The notes: generated by a model not told the origin, from the letters alone. A stretch of 21,440 nucleotides of DNA from Baffinella frigidus (GCA_026770585.1 MU647540.1:11890-33329); one strand, 5' to 3'. Shown: positions 7,388 to 14,489, counted from the stretch's first letter. Numbers and translations are program-made.

Positions 7388-8269
7388 ATGTCACACAGCA
7401 GCATCGGTAACATGACCAACACGCTTATCGAGACCGGTGCTCGCCACATGCAGCAGTGCCGCACCAACTATGACGTCTTGGTTGCCCTGGCTGATGGCGA
7501 GGACAACCTCCTCGGAAATGATGACAAGTGGAATATGGCACCAGACGAGCTTGCTGTTTCGTGTGGTAAGCACCTTATCGCGGATGCCGCTATCACTGCC
7601 ACGAAGTACGCATACCCCAGTGTCATCACCACCTTGGGCAGTATGAACAACAAAGAGAAGTCGTGGATTGCGTCGTACTATCACTTTATGAGTAGTCTTG
7701 ATAAAGAAGATTGGGCGAACCAGACGAAGGACCTTCTTGATTCGGAGGACACTCCGGACAACAAGATCAATCAGTATCGGCACTTTGTCCCTGTTGGGTA
7801 TTCCGTCGGCAAGGCGTGTGCCCATGCACACAAGGGAGATACCATTGCATCAGTGCAGATCGGTGGTCTGCGCACCGTCCTCAACGGTGCGTATGAGGTC
7901 CAGACGGGTGACCTCCTTCAGATGTACATACCGGACGCGGAGTCTTGCATGTTTAACGAAGCTGGGGGTCGTAAGGAAATGGCCGACGTTCGTGATGTTG
8001 TTAACCATGTGGGCGGTACTTCCGACACGAAGCTGGACAGCGAGGGTGTGCAGCGGCGTAATTTCTATACCCGTGGGCTGGGTATGAAGGCTTCTGGGTC
8101 TGTTGGCCGTGTCAAGGAGGGGATGTTTTCCCTCAAGCCCTTTATGGAAAGCCAGAACGACGGCGGCGTTCAGTACTACGGCGACCGCATGCGCGTGTTT
8201 GCCAAGGCGCTTTCAAGCTCTCGGCCATTCGAGCCGGTTGATATCATGGTTGCGAGGCAGTCTCTCTGA
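7388..8269 (+). CDS. Probable virion structural protein (293 aa)
   Basis: The ATG follows a TATA box by about 60 nt and codons are strongly GC3-biased, both signs of strong late expression. The N-terminal half is helical. The C-terminal half holds a beta pattern: VGYSVGKACAHAHKGDTIAS (136-155), VQIGG, NGAYEVQTGDLLQMYIP (166-182) and finally MRVFAKALSSSRPFEPVDIM (268-287). This arrangement (G.A..A..G.....V.i.G ... V..GD.l, then a repeat of the A.A.ss..pf..vd strand pair) recalls beta-sandwich capsid, decoration or fibre proteins of tailed phages and their relatives. That is a pattern-level resemblance, not a family match. There is no signal peptide or TM segment. The gene converges on the minus-strand gene ending at 8658. 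An AATAAA signal follows at 8466. Confidence 0.75.
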   Translation: MSHSSIGNMTNTLIETGARHMQQCRTNYDVLVALADGEDNLLGNDDKWNMAPDELAVSCGKHLIADAAITATKYAYPSVITTLGSMNNKEKSWIASYYHFMSSLDKEDWANQTKDLLDSEDTPDNKINQYRHFVPVGYSVGKACAHAHKGDTIASVQIGGLRTVLNGAYEVQTGDLLQMYIPDAESCMFNEAGGRKEMADVRDVVNHVGGTSDTKLDSEGVQRRNFYTRGLGMKASGSVGRVKEGMFSLKPFMESQNDGGVQYYGDRMRVFAKALSSSRPFEPVDIMVARQSL

Positions 8270-8465
8270 GGTGTGCGCTGGTGTTTGTATGTGTGTGTAG
8301 GTGTAGGTGTTGTGGGTGGGCGGGTGGAGAAGTGCTAGGTAGAAGAGGGGTTCAAACCAAGCTCTATGCTGGACGGGTGCTGGCCTAGCAGCGATACGAG
8401 GCGTCCCGGTGTAGGAGGAAATTCGGTGTAGCAAACCATTACGCTGTGTCGACGAATACGAGTTC

Positions 8466-8471
8466 AATAAA
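8466..8471 (+). terminator. AATAAA poly(A) signal for the 293-aa gene
   Basis: Canonical AATAAA on the plus strand 197 nt after the stop of the 293-aa gene and upstream of the convergent gene. Confidence 0.5.
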
Positions 8472-8537
8472 GTTCGTCAGAAGATTGCATGCATGTATGA
8501 ATGGTGTCTGTGCAGATATCCGGGTATATTTTGTTTG

Positions 8538-8543
8538 TTTATT
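8538..8543 (-). terminator. AATAAA poly(A) signal for the 168-aa membrane gene
   Basis: TTTATT on the plus strand reads AATAAA on the minus strand, about 115 nt after the minus-strand stop at 8658. Confidence 0.5.
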
Positions 8544-8547
8544 GTAC

Positions 8548-8661
8548 ACACCCCACTCACGCCCTAGCCCTAACCCACCACGTGTCTTTGCAGTCGCCGA
8601 TTACCTACACCCCGCTCACACCCTAACCCGCCACCTGTCTTTGTAGACACCGGTCGCCTAC
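8548..8661. repeat. Two imperfect tandem copies of a 59-bp unit with CCCTAACCC and TGTCTTTG(C/T)AG
   Basis: Copy 1 (8548-8606) and copy 2 (8607-8661) share ACACCCC, CTCAC, CCCTAACCC, CCAC, TGTCTTTG and AG, with a small deletion and several substitutions. Each copy carries a pyrimidine-AG string resembling a 3' splice site. Copy 2 runs over the stop codon of the minus-strand gene. Confidence 0.75.
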
Positions 8662-9164
8662 GCGTTAACTGGGTGAATACGCTTCCGGAGCGACCCGTAC
8701 CGCAAGTTGCTGATGTTCATCTCGGTGAATCCGTTTGCCCCGCAGAGAGAGACGCATTCGTGCGAGACCATGACCACCCAGAGCAATGCCCAGCACAAGA
8801 GACACGCCACCTGGACCTTCTTGGCGTGCAGGTACACAGACCAGTAGATTACGTGAGAGGCGAGCATGATGGCGTGCACACACGCTTTGTATCCGGCATG
8901 CGTGTCTTTGATGCGATGCGTGACGCCGACCCACGAGGCCGAGACGACTAGCACCGTGGTCACCCCAAAGGATGACGTCCAGGGGACCGTCCAGTGCTCT
9001 GTGGGTGGGCTGTATGGCTTCATCGGGTTCCAGCCAGGGTCGGGGTTGGGGGCGATCGTCTGTGTCATGTACCAGCTGTATTGGTATATCATGTACGGGT
9101 CGCCGACGAGAAGGGTTGCGATACCAGCATGCCGGAGCAACGCGTGTGTGGTGGTGTGCCACAT
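8658..9164 (-). CDS. Multipass membrane protein (168 aa, about four TM segments)
   Basis: The first ATG on the minus strand is at 9164 (MWHTTTHALL); the frame extends six codons further only through a TTG. Hydrophobic segments fall at about 8-27 (a moderate segment ending in DPYMIYQYSW), 66-83 (SFGVTTVLVVSASWVGV), 93-114 (YKACVHAIMLASHVIYWSVYLHA) and 117-137 (VACLLCWALLWVVMV), with a Pro-rich loop at about 40-60 and a basic C-terminus. It resembles a small tetraspan membrane protein; I know no specific family. A GTTTATTTAAG element at 9193-9203 (minus) lies about 30 nt upstream and is identical to one before the gene at 15611. Another frame (8665-9210) is also open but lacks the clean TM pattern and is a shadow. 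Confidence 0.75.
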   Translation of the reverse strand: MWHTTTHALLRHAGIATLLVGDPYMIYQYSWYMTQTIAPNPDPGWNPMKPYSPPTEHWTVPWTSSFGVTTVLVVSASWVGVTHRIKDTHAGYKACVHAIMLASHVIYWSVYLHAKKVQVACLLCWALLWVVMVSHECVSLCGANGFTEMNISNLRYGSLRKRIHPVNA

Positions 9165-9192
9165 GACAGGTGCAGGTGCCAATGCGAGTTGT

Positions 9193-9203
9193 CTTAAATA
9201 AAC
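9193..9203 (-). promoter_or_regulatory. TATA-like element GTTTATTTAAG
   Basis: On the minus strand this 11-mer lies about 30 nt before the ATG at 9164. The identical 11-mer occurs on the plus strand at 15518-15528 before the 1030-aa gene, supporting use as a core promoter type. Confidence 0.55.
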
Positions 9204-9250
9204 CCGGCATGTTAAAATGTTTCGACTTGGGGAAGGGGTTGTCCTGTGGC

Positions 9251-9267
9251 GTTGTTGTTGCTGTTGC

Positions 9268-9298
<31 letters not shown>

Positions 9299-9389
9299 GT
9301 TGTCGTTGTTGTTGTTATTGCTGTTATTGTCGTCGTCGTCGTCCTTGTCGTCGTCGTCGTCCTTGTCGGTGCCGGTGTCGGTGTTGGGT
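9251..9389. repeat. Trinucleotide microsatellite (GTT/GTC)n
   Basis: A long run of GTT with GTC, GCT and ATT variants passes into a GTC-rich and then GGTGCC-like run. It lies in the spacer between the ATG-proximal element of the 168-aa gene and the stop of the 226-aa gene. All six frames are open through it and give homopolymers (Leu, Val, Cys, Asn, Asp), so the ORFs crossing it are artefacts. It would lie in the 3' untranslated region of the minus-strand 226-aa gene. Confidence 0.9.
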
Positions 9390-9458
9390 CCTACCACCAG
9401 AGGTTCGGCAGCCCTGTGCGGCGTCCGTCTCCATTTGGCTGGTGTCGGTAACGCGTCC

Positions 9459-10139
9459 TCATGCATGGTGGTCGTGGTATGAATATGGCTGTTTGGGGGG
9501 GGAGAAGTGGGCTTCGGGGTCGAATGTACCTGCCGCATTTCCAACCAAACGCCGTTGTCTTGGCTCGGTGATGAAGTTGGCCGGTACATTGTAGGTGTGT
9601 GCTCGAAATGCAACGTCGTGCATGCTTTCTGGTTTATCCCGGATATAGATGCTCGGAACGAGCGCATTGGTTCCCAGATGGTTCTCATGGAGCAATAGAT
9701 TCCGTTGCCATTTCCGGTAGAGCGGAAGAACGCATAGAGGAATCATTATGAAGACAACTGTAATGGAAGCGATCCATGTGTAGATGCTCAACCGCAGCGA
9801 CTCCGTAAGTGCTATCAGTATCTTCTCGCAGCTGTAGCTTCCGCACAGATGCAGCCCGTCCAATGCTAACTGCATTGCAATGAGGTACCCGTTCGTCAGC
9901 GCTTCACGCTCGACTGTCTCGCAGAGGTCTATGTGGTGTCGGATGTGGTGCACGAACTCTTGTTCTTTACACCGGGCTTGCAGCCATGCGTCGGTTTCGC
10001 GCTTGTGGTGTATGCGGGCTAGGTTCGTGTGAAACATCTCTGCAAAGTTGATCACAATGAGGAGACAGTAGATCACGAATGACAGCGTGCATACGAACTG
10101 TGTCAGAAATATAAGCGTCACTCGTTTGGTATACAGCAT
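9459..10139 (-). CDS. Two-TM membrane protein (226 aa)
   Basis: A basic N-terminus leads into TM1 (about 8-31, VTLIFLTQFVCTLSFVIYCL). A loop of about 85 residues follows, rich in charged residues and with cysteines at 57, 73, 99 and 104. TM2 (about 118-141, YTWIASITVVFIMIPLCVLP) is followed by a basic YRKWQR stop-transfer and an 85-residue tail that ends in Pro/His-rich sequence. The likely topology is both termini inside with a disulfide-capable external loop. The ATG at 10139 is 55 nt from the CTATATAA element shared with the divergent gene at 10260. With the proteins at 5275 and 8658, this is one of three clearly multi-span membrane proteins here, in keeping with an enveloped virus. Specific function is unknown. 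Confidence 0.8.
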   Translation of the reverse strand: MLYTKRVTLIFLTQFVCTLSFVIYCLLIVINFAEMFHTNLARIHHKRETDAWLQARCKEQEFVHHIRHHIDLCETVEREALTNGYLIAMQLALDGLHLCGSYSCEKILIALTESLRLSIYTWIASITVVFIMIPLCVLPLYRKWQRNLLLHENHLGTNALVPSIYIRDKPESMHDVAFRAHTYNVPANFITEPRQRRLVGNAAGTFDPEAHFSPPKQPYSYHDHHA

Positions 10140-10193
10140 ATGTCACAGCGTTGAATGTCCCTGTATGGGTTTGTGTCGTACACATGAAACGGC

Positions 10194-10201
10194 CTATATA
10201 A
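10194..10201. promoter_or_regulatory. Bidirectional TATA element (TATATA core)
   Basis: The TATATA core is self-complementary. It reads TATATAA towards the plus-strand ATG at 10260 (about 60 nt) and TATATAG towards the minus-strand ATG at 10139 (55 nt). It is the only TATA-like element in this 120-nt divergent spacer. Confidence 0.65.
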
Positions 10202-10259
10202 CAAGAAGAATGTGAGCGGGCAACCTAGGTTGGACCTGGCGAGTTCGCGACACAACTGA

Positions 10260-11534
10260 ATGGGGGAGTATGTTGCAGAGCAAACACTCTGTCACAACAA
10301 CGCGGACCATTTGGATCGTCGGTCGCGGGTCGCGTTTGACACGGGCCTTAATGACTTCTTCGACCCGGCCGTGGACGAGCACAGCGAGTTCTATTACGCT
10401 ATGCAGTGCGATAAGCACGCTGCACACCTCGTCGCCGGCACGTCGTTCCTATCGCTCAACAACGTGATTCTCACGACAGAGTGTAACAATGCCTATGAGA
10501 GCATGAACGAAGAAGACATGCAGAAGTTGCGCAAGCTAATGTGGAACGTCTATGTGCCGACGATCCAGGCCAAGCTGGCCGGGAAGATGGTCCCACGCCA
10601 GGAGACAACCGACCAATTCCAGTTGCAGATGTATGTGGTACATCTGAGCATACGTGTATCACAGGCGTTGCAGCTCATATTTGAACTCAACCAGAAGAAG
10701 TCATTCTCTGCCGTTGCTAAGACTGCATACGAGGTGGCACTGCAAGACGTGTTGTACCACCCGGGGCTCAAAGGCAAGATCAAACCAAGCAGGTACAGGG
10801 AGCTGATCAACTTCCTCCGCCGACACCCCGCATACTCTACTGCGTTCAACACGTACGTCGGATACAAGCTGTTGCGCCAGCAGCTTGTGCGGTCGGGTGG
10901 GGCGGGAACGAACCGGAAAAGTAACGATGCGGAGAGACTACACGACGAGGCTGCCAATCGTCTCTGGGGTGTATTAGACGAGAATAGGTCGATTTTCGCC
11001 GATTTTGAGAACGCGCTGCGGCCGCTGACGATGGAATGGCACGAGATGTACTACAAAGAGGTTGCAGAGACACTGTTCAACAAACTAGCCAACCACGATG
11101 CATCCACCGATGATATGTCAACCCATCCATTGCCTTCAAACAGCAGGGATAACGATGCTGGTCGTCAAGCATTCGTCCAGGCACCTACACCGGGTACAGA
11201 TGCGCATGTCGACATTGTGGATGTAATACAGGAGGTTCGGCAAACGGCGGCGGAGGGTCCCTCGAAGCGTGTGAAAATCGCTGGTACATACACTACTGCG
11301 ACCCTGACACCCGTTAATGGTGCGACCGCAAAACACCACTGTTCCGGCGGTGATGCTGGTGTTGATGGGGCTAGGGGCACCGGTGGTGCTGCTGGTGGGA
11401 ACACGACCACACTCGACGATGTGGCGCACTCACAACACCAACGCGAACACGAACACGATACCGGAACCAGCCAGGCTCCGGTCCCGACAAACAACGATCG
11501 TATGCGTCGTGCATACGATGCGTTCTTTCACTGA
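10260..11534 (+). CDS. Unknown helical protein with disordered, NLS-bearing C-terminal tail (424 aa)
   Basis: Residues 1-275 are mostly helical with amphipathic stretches (for example 84-108, 118-142 and 220-275) and no TM segment. From about 280 onward the chain is low-complexity (Ser/Thr/Gly/Ala/His), with a basic PSKRVKIAG motif near 334-342 that could be a nuclear localisation signal. The last ten residues (MRRAYDAFFH) form a short amphipathic end. A helical body with a flexible tail and a conserved-looking terminal peptide would suit a capsid scaffold or nuclear assembly factor, since scaffolds bind capsid protein through their C-termini; this is inference only. No protease triad is recognisable. 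The ATG lies 60 nt from the shared TATATA element. No canonical poly(A) signal follows closely; GATAAA lies near 11609. Confidence 0.75.
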   Translation: MGEYVAEQTLCHNNADHLDRRSRVAFDTGLNDFFDPAVDEHSEFYYAMQCDKHAAHLVAGTSFLSLNNVILTTECNNAYESMNEEDMQKLRKLMWNVYVPTIQAKLAGKMVPRQETTDQFQLQMYVVHLSIRVSQALQLIFELNQKKSFSAVAKTAYEVALQDVLYHPGLKGKIKPSRYRELINFLRRHPAYSTAFNTYVGYKLLRQQLVRSGGAGTNRKSNDAERLHDEAANRLWGVLDENRSIFADFENALRPLTMEWHEMYYKEVAETLFNKLANHDASTDDMSTHPLPSNSRDNDAGRQAFVQAPTPGTDAHVDIVDVIQEVRQTAAEGPSKRVKIAGTYTTATLTPVNGATAKHHCSGGDAGVDGARGTGGAAGGNTTTLDDVAHSQHQREHEHDTGTSQAPVPTNNDRMRRAYDAFFH

Positions 11535-11643
11535 GCTTCGAGACTAAGCTATAACTTAGCCGACGAATGTGCATCCCCGACATATCCCTTGTGGTGTGCA
11601 GTAACTTGATAAACAGACCTATGCTAGACACGTGTGTGATAAC

Positions 11644-12000
11644 ATGAATCGTGTGACAGTTGCTGCGCAGAGACAAATGTCGTATAAAGCACGAATGAAT
11701 GTGCTTTGCAACTGGGTGCCTACCGAAACTCCGCGAGTCTTGTGCACACGATTGTTCAATTCCTTGCACACACGCTTCAAACGCACACACGCCACACACT
11801 TATGTGCACAAAGACTTCACCAGATTCAAACCGCATGGTTTGACTATAAACGAACCATGATGATAAAGCTTCAGCTGTGCAGTGTGCGCAGGCTCCGTTC
11901 TCTACAACTGCTTTGGTTCAAACGCAAACGCGGATGTAAGAAATCAATCACTCGCATGTTGCAATGGGTCAGTTCGACACGTCTCTCCATAACGGATTGA
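11644..12000 (+). CDS. Small basic protein with three IQ-like repeats (118 aa)
   Basis: The ATG is at 11644; the frame continues upstream only to a GTG at 11632. The protein is strongly basic (Arg/Lys/His about a quarter) and contains three copies of [IL]Q-xxx-[FV]-xxx-R: I61-Q62...F66...R70, L76-Q77...V81...R85 and L87-Q88...F92...R96. Tryptophans lie near two of them. This resembles the IQ calmodulin-binding motif, with the last Arg one position early. The N-terminal half is also basic and helical (RLFNSLHTRFKR). There is no TM segment or signal peptide. The stop at 12000 is one base from the stop of the convergent ESCRT-III-like gene. A weak CTATAA element lies near 11547. It could bind calmodulin or nucleic acid; the assignment is tentative. 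Confidence 0.55.
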   Translation: MNRVTVAAQRQMSYKARMNVLCNWVPTETPRVLCTRLFNSLHTRFKRTHATHLCAQRLHQIQTAWFDYKRTMMIKLQLCSVRRLRSLQLLWFKRKRGCKKSITRMLQWVSSTRLSITD

Positions 12001-12001
12001 C

Positions 12002-12796
12002 CTATACCAATGACGCCAACCCATCCTGTTGTGTTGTCCGTTCCACGTCTTGTTCAGCGGCATCGGTCTCTTGCATAACGGAAATAGGGGTAGGCGGTAG
12101 TAGTACCACCGATTGTGGCACTGCAGCTGTCGGGGATGTGGCATTCATGGGTTCGTCCATAACCTCCTCGTCGTCGCCCATCAAGGCCATCAATTCGTGC
12201 ATGAGGCTGTCGTCACTTGTATCCTCCGCGCTGTTGACAAACGTCGAAGCAAGGGACTCGGAGACCTGGTTCTGTGCTGCCATGGTTTCTTCCATGTCGA
12301 TCACGATTGTGTCCACATCTGAGGCGTCGTCTGTAATGCCAACCTGTTTCATTGCAACTACACTGGCCCGTAGCGTATCTGTCATCTCCTTCTGGAAACG
12401 CCCGTTTTCAAAGGCGTTAATCTGCATGTCGAGGAGACTCAACTGCTGGCCAGCCAACGCAGTCTGTTGGCGGTAACGCTTGCATCGCTCCAGCAGAGGG
12501 AGAAGCTTCTTGAGGTTCCCGACCCGAAATTCTTTGGGTCCGGATTTACACGCACGCGCCTTTGTACGCAGTTCACGCATAAGGACGTCTTGTTCGTTCC
12601 CCGTTTTCAACTTGTTCTTCTCGATATTGTCCCTCACACTCAGGAGGTTACTTTCCGCAATTATGGCGGTTGTATGGTTTCGGATCTCAACGTCCACCTG
12701 CTCGCGTATCCAAATCCAACCAGACATGAGTGTCTCTTTCATGCACGATGGCTGTTCGTAATGCAGCCTGCCGCCAACATGGCTTGACGTGGACAT
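12002..12796 (-). CDS. ESCRT-III (Snf7/CHMP family) protein, virus-encoded (264 aa)
   Basis: Residues about 51-207 follow the Snf7 plan: a basic, helical first hairpin (MRELRTKARACKSG ... NLKKLLPLLERCKRYRQQ, 73-111), then LSLLDMQINAFENGR (119-133), the signature VVAMKQ (146-151), an acidic VDTIVIDMEETM helix (161-172) with the family's asp/glu spacing, and a terminal acidic DDSLMHELMALMGDDEE (195-211) matching the ESCRT-III C-terminal helix. ESCRT-III proteins polymerise on membranes and drive outward budding, abscission and nuclear-envelope sealing, with VPS4 binding a C-terminal MIM. Here the C-tail is Pro/Thr/Gln-rich with no clear MIM. The ATG at 12796 is 30 nt from a TATA box shared with the divergent gene at 12863. 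Internal ATGs at 12742 and 12724 are possible starts. The longer frame to 13135 overlaps that gene and is rejected. Confidence 0.85.
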   Translation of the reverse strand: MSTSSHVGGRLHYEQPSCMKETLMSGWIWIREQVDVEIRNHTTAIIAESNLLSVRDNIEKNKLKTGNEQDVLMRELRTKARACKSGPKEFRVGNLKKLLPLLERCKRYRQQTALAGQQLSLLDMQINAFENGRFQKEMTDTLRASVVAMKQVGITDDASDVDTIVIDMEETMAAQNQVSESLASTFVNSAEDTSDDSLMHELMALMGDDEEVMDEPMNATSPTAAVPQSVVLLPPTPISVMQETDAAEQDVERTTQQDGLASLV

Positions 12797-12825
12797 ACTT
12801 GCACATGCGTGTGGTTGATTCCTGT

Positions 12826-12837
12826 GTATATATATAA
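12826..12837. promoter_or_regulatory. Bidirectional TATA element (TATATATATAA) between the Snf7 and 508-aa genes
   Basis: TATATATATAA is near self-complementary. It lies 30 nt from the minus-strand ATG at 12796 and about 26-37 nt from the plus-strand ATG at 12863. The whole intergenic span is 66 nt, so both genes must start from it. This also argues against the longer starts that would place it inside coding sequence. Confidence 0.75.
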
Positions 12838-12862
12838 GAGCTTCCGTCGTTTCGGGAAAGAT

Positions 12863-14389
12863 ATGTCCGTGTCTACAAATATTTCCCCGCACGATGTGCT
12901 GGGTTCTACGGTGGAACTGCAACAACTTTCGAGTCGGTGGCGGGCGGCGAACAAGGCGCGGGTGTTCGAACTGAAAAACAGACTTATTAAACCCCTCCAG
13001 CCTACACCCCAGCCTCAGTGCATACCGCAACCTAGCACCGTCTCTGCATTCGGAACCGCCAGCCCACCTCGGACAATGTCCCGCATATTCGTGCATCCAC
13101 GGCCCTGCCCGTCTGCAGTGGCGAGCCTGAAACACGTGGTAGAATCTCGCTTGGACCTACCGTCCAACCGCGCGAATATCGCCGGGACAACGCCAACGGA
13201 CACCGGCGGTGCCATGGCGACACGGCCTCTACCCGCGATGCCTGTATCGAGTACTACACCCCCGCTCAGACGACTTCCCGTGCCATGCACGGAGACTGCA
13301 CATGCATCCGATATGGTTTCAATCGAGAATGCAATCATCATGTTTGTTTCTGACCAACTCACGTCGAAATCCGCCGCGCATTGTACTGGATATGTTGCAA
13401 CCTCTCTCGCACCCCCGCATACACCAGCGAGCATCCGTGGCGACATGTCATCAAACGGGGCCAATGACCTTGTTGCACACTCGTGTTGTGCACATGTCAC
13501 CACGGTCGGTGCTACCATCGCCCGACGCATCTACCTACCCATGCCCCCCCCCACCCGAGAGCAAATTGCACGGTGTGCCGAGAGTGATTCGTACAACAGA
13601 AATGTGCAGATAAGCGTGGCATCGTCTCTAAGCAGCGAAATACCGGTCGTGCTTGCATCTTCCGCCAGTGCGAGGGCGCCCGGTGCAGTCCACATCAACA
13701 CGAACCAGCCTATAGAGGCACTGGGTACAACCCATTGCTGCGAGGAGCTGCTGTTCGGGAAGAATCGTACAACCAGCTCCCCCGGGTTCTCTGTCTGCAA
13801 CGATATGGGTATAACCTATGCAAAGGCCGTGCGCAAGTACCAGCAGTACGGCAACGTGTCCGTGGGTGGGAATGTTACGCTAGTTCCTACGTTTCACAAA
13901 CGCACCCCGATGGTAGTCTCGATGAGCTGTCCCCAGCTAAACCTTTCCCAGGTCGTCACATCTTCGTCGGTGCAGCAAACCGACATAAAATTCGGACCCA
14001 ATCATGTTGTTGGCGCGGTCGAGGTGCTCGCAAAACTCACACCGTTTGTCAAGCAATGCTGTGAGACATACATGAGACTGCCGCGTGAAACCGTCGAGGA
14101 CCTTCGAGAGGATGGCGACATGCCTGTCGCCACGTGTAAGTCACTCGAACACTGCTTCGCCCACAACAAGGAGAATGGCGTGAGCGCATACGTCGCAAAA
14201 CACACGTTTTCACTCCCCACTGCAATTCTCAACACCCATGCTGTTTCATCACAGGAGTGTGCCAAAGTAGGCAATCATGCGGTGGGCGGTGTAAATGCCG
14301 CGGGGGAGCTCACCTTCCCACTGGAACAGGACATCACCGTGTACGTCGCATCCCTTTTTGGGGGCGCCGTCGCCGACCAATCTGCATAA
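12863..14389 (+). CDS. Unknown 508-aa protein, Pro/Ser-rich N-terminal third
   Basis: I prefer the ATG at 12863 (MSVSTNISPHD); the frame runs to 12809, but that would put the TATA box inside the gene. After a short helix (LSSRWRAANKARVFELKNRL, about 23-42) comes a long Pro/Ser/Thr-rich region (about 45-150). The C-terminal two-thirds look like a folded beta/mixed domain, with several Cys (for example CCEELLF near 293-299 and KQCCETYM) and no TM segment or signal peptide. Codons are GC-rich. It shares a bidirectional promoter with the ESCRT-III-like gene, so the two are probably expressed together. An AATAAA lies 28 nt after the TAA stop. I do not recognise the family; a virion or assembly protein is possible. 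Confidence 0.75.
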   Translation: MSVSTNISPHDVLGSTVELQQLSSRWRAANKARVFELKNRLIKPLQPTPQPQCIPQPSTVSAFGTASPPRTMSRIFVHPRPCPSAVASLKHVVESRLDLPSNRANIAGTTPTDTGGAMATRPLPAMPVSSTTPPLRRLPVPCTETAHASDMVSIENAIIMFVSDQLTSKSAAHCTGYVATSLAPPHTPASIRGDMSSNGANDLVAHSCCAHVTTVGATIARRIYLPMPPPTREQIARCAESDSYNRNVQISVASSLSSEIPVVLASSASARAPGAVHINTNQPIEALGTTHCCEELLFGKNRTTSSPGFSVCNDMGITYAKAVRKYQQYGNVSVGGNVTLVPTFHKRTPMVVSMSCPQLNLSQVVTSSSVQQTDIKFGPNHVVGAVEVLAKLTPFVKQCCETYMRLPRETVEDLREDGDMPVATCKSLEHCFAHNKENGVSAYVAKHTFSLPTAILNTHAVSSQECAKVGNHAVGGVNAAGELTFPLEQDITVYVASLFGGAVADQSA

Positions 14390-14416
14390 GTCCGCTGTAG
14401 TAGTATGAAATGTATC

Positions 14417-14422
14417 AATAAA
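14417..14422 (+). terminator. AATAAA poly(A) signal for the 508-aa gene
   Basis: Canonical AATAAA starting 28 nt after the TAA stop at 14387-14389. Confidence 0.75.
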
Positions 14423-14489
14423 ACCAACCACGAATTCAATGTGTGGACGCGAGATTCCACTGCCCGTGCCCTTTCACTCGGTCCTCTGG

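Larger units (their letters stand above)
8270..8657. other. Convergent spacer with two opposed poly(A) signals and a 59-bp direct repeat
   Basis: This 388-nt spacer holds a GT-rich tract (about 8279-8325), AATAAA on the plus strand at 8466-8471, AATAAA on the minus strand at 8538-8543, and the tandem copies at 8548-8661. The two 3' ends would overlap by little or nothing. No gene is convincing here. Confidence 0.6.

Noticed and set aside
8340-8410. tRNA-like GGTTCAAACC string
   Set aside because: The flanks do not form a T-stem, and no acceptor, D or anticodon arms can be paired around it.
8563-8635. Telomere repeat CCCTAA
   Set aside because: Only isolated CCCTAACCC strings occur inside a 59-bp unit, not a tandem telomeric array.
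8665-9210. 181-codon alternative minus-strand frame
   Set aside because: The overlapping frame 8658-9164 has clean transmembrane segments, an ATG at 30 nt from the TATA-like element and better composition.
9212-9688. 158-codon frame ending in Asp/Asn homopolymers
   Set aside because: Generated by the trinucleotide microsatellite and the antisense or other frame of the 226-aa gene.
12797-13135. N-terminal extension of the ESCRT-III-like gene
   Set aside because: It overlaps the divergent 508-aa gene and its TATA box and has no Snf7-like sequence.
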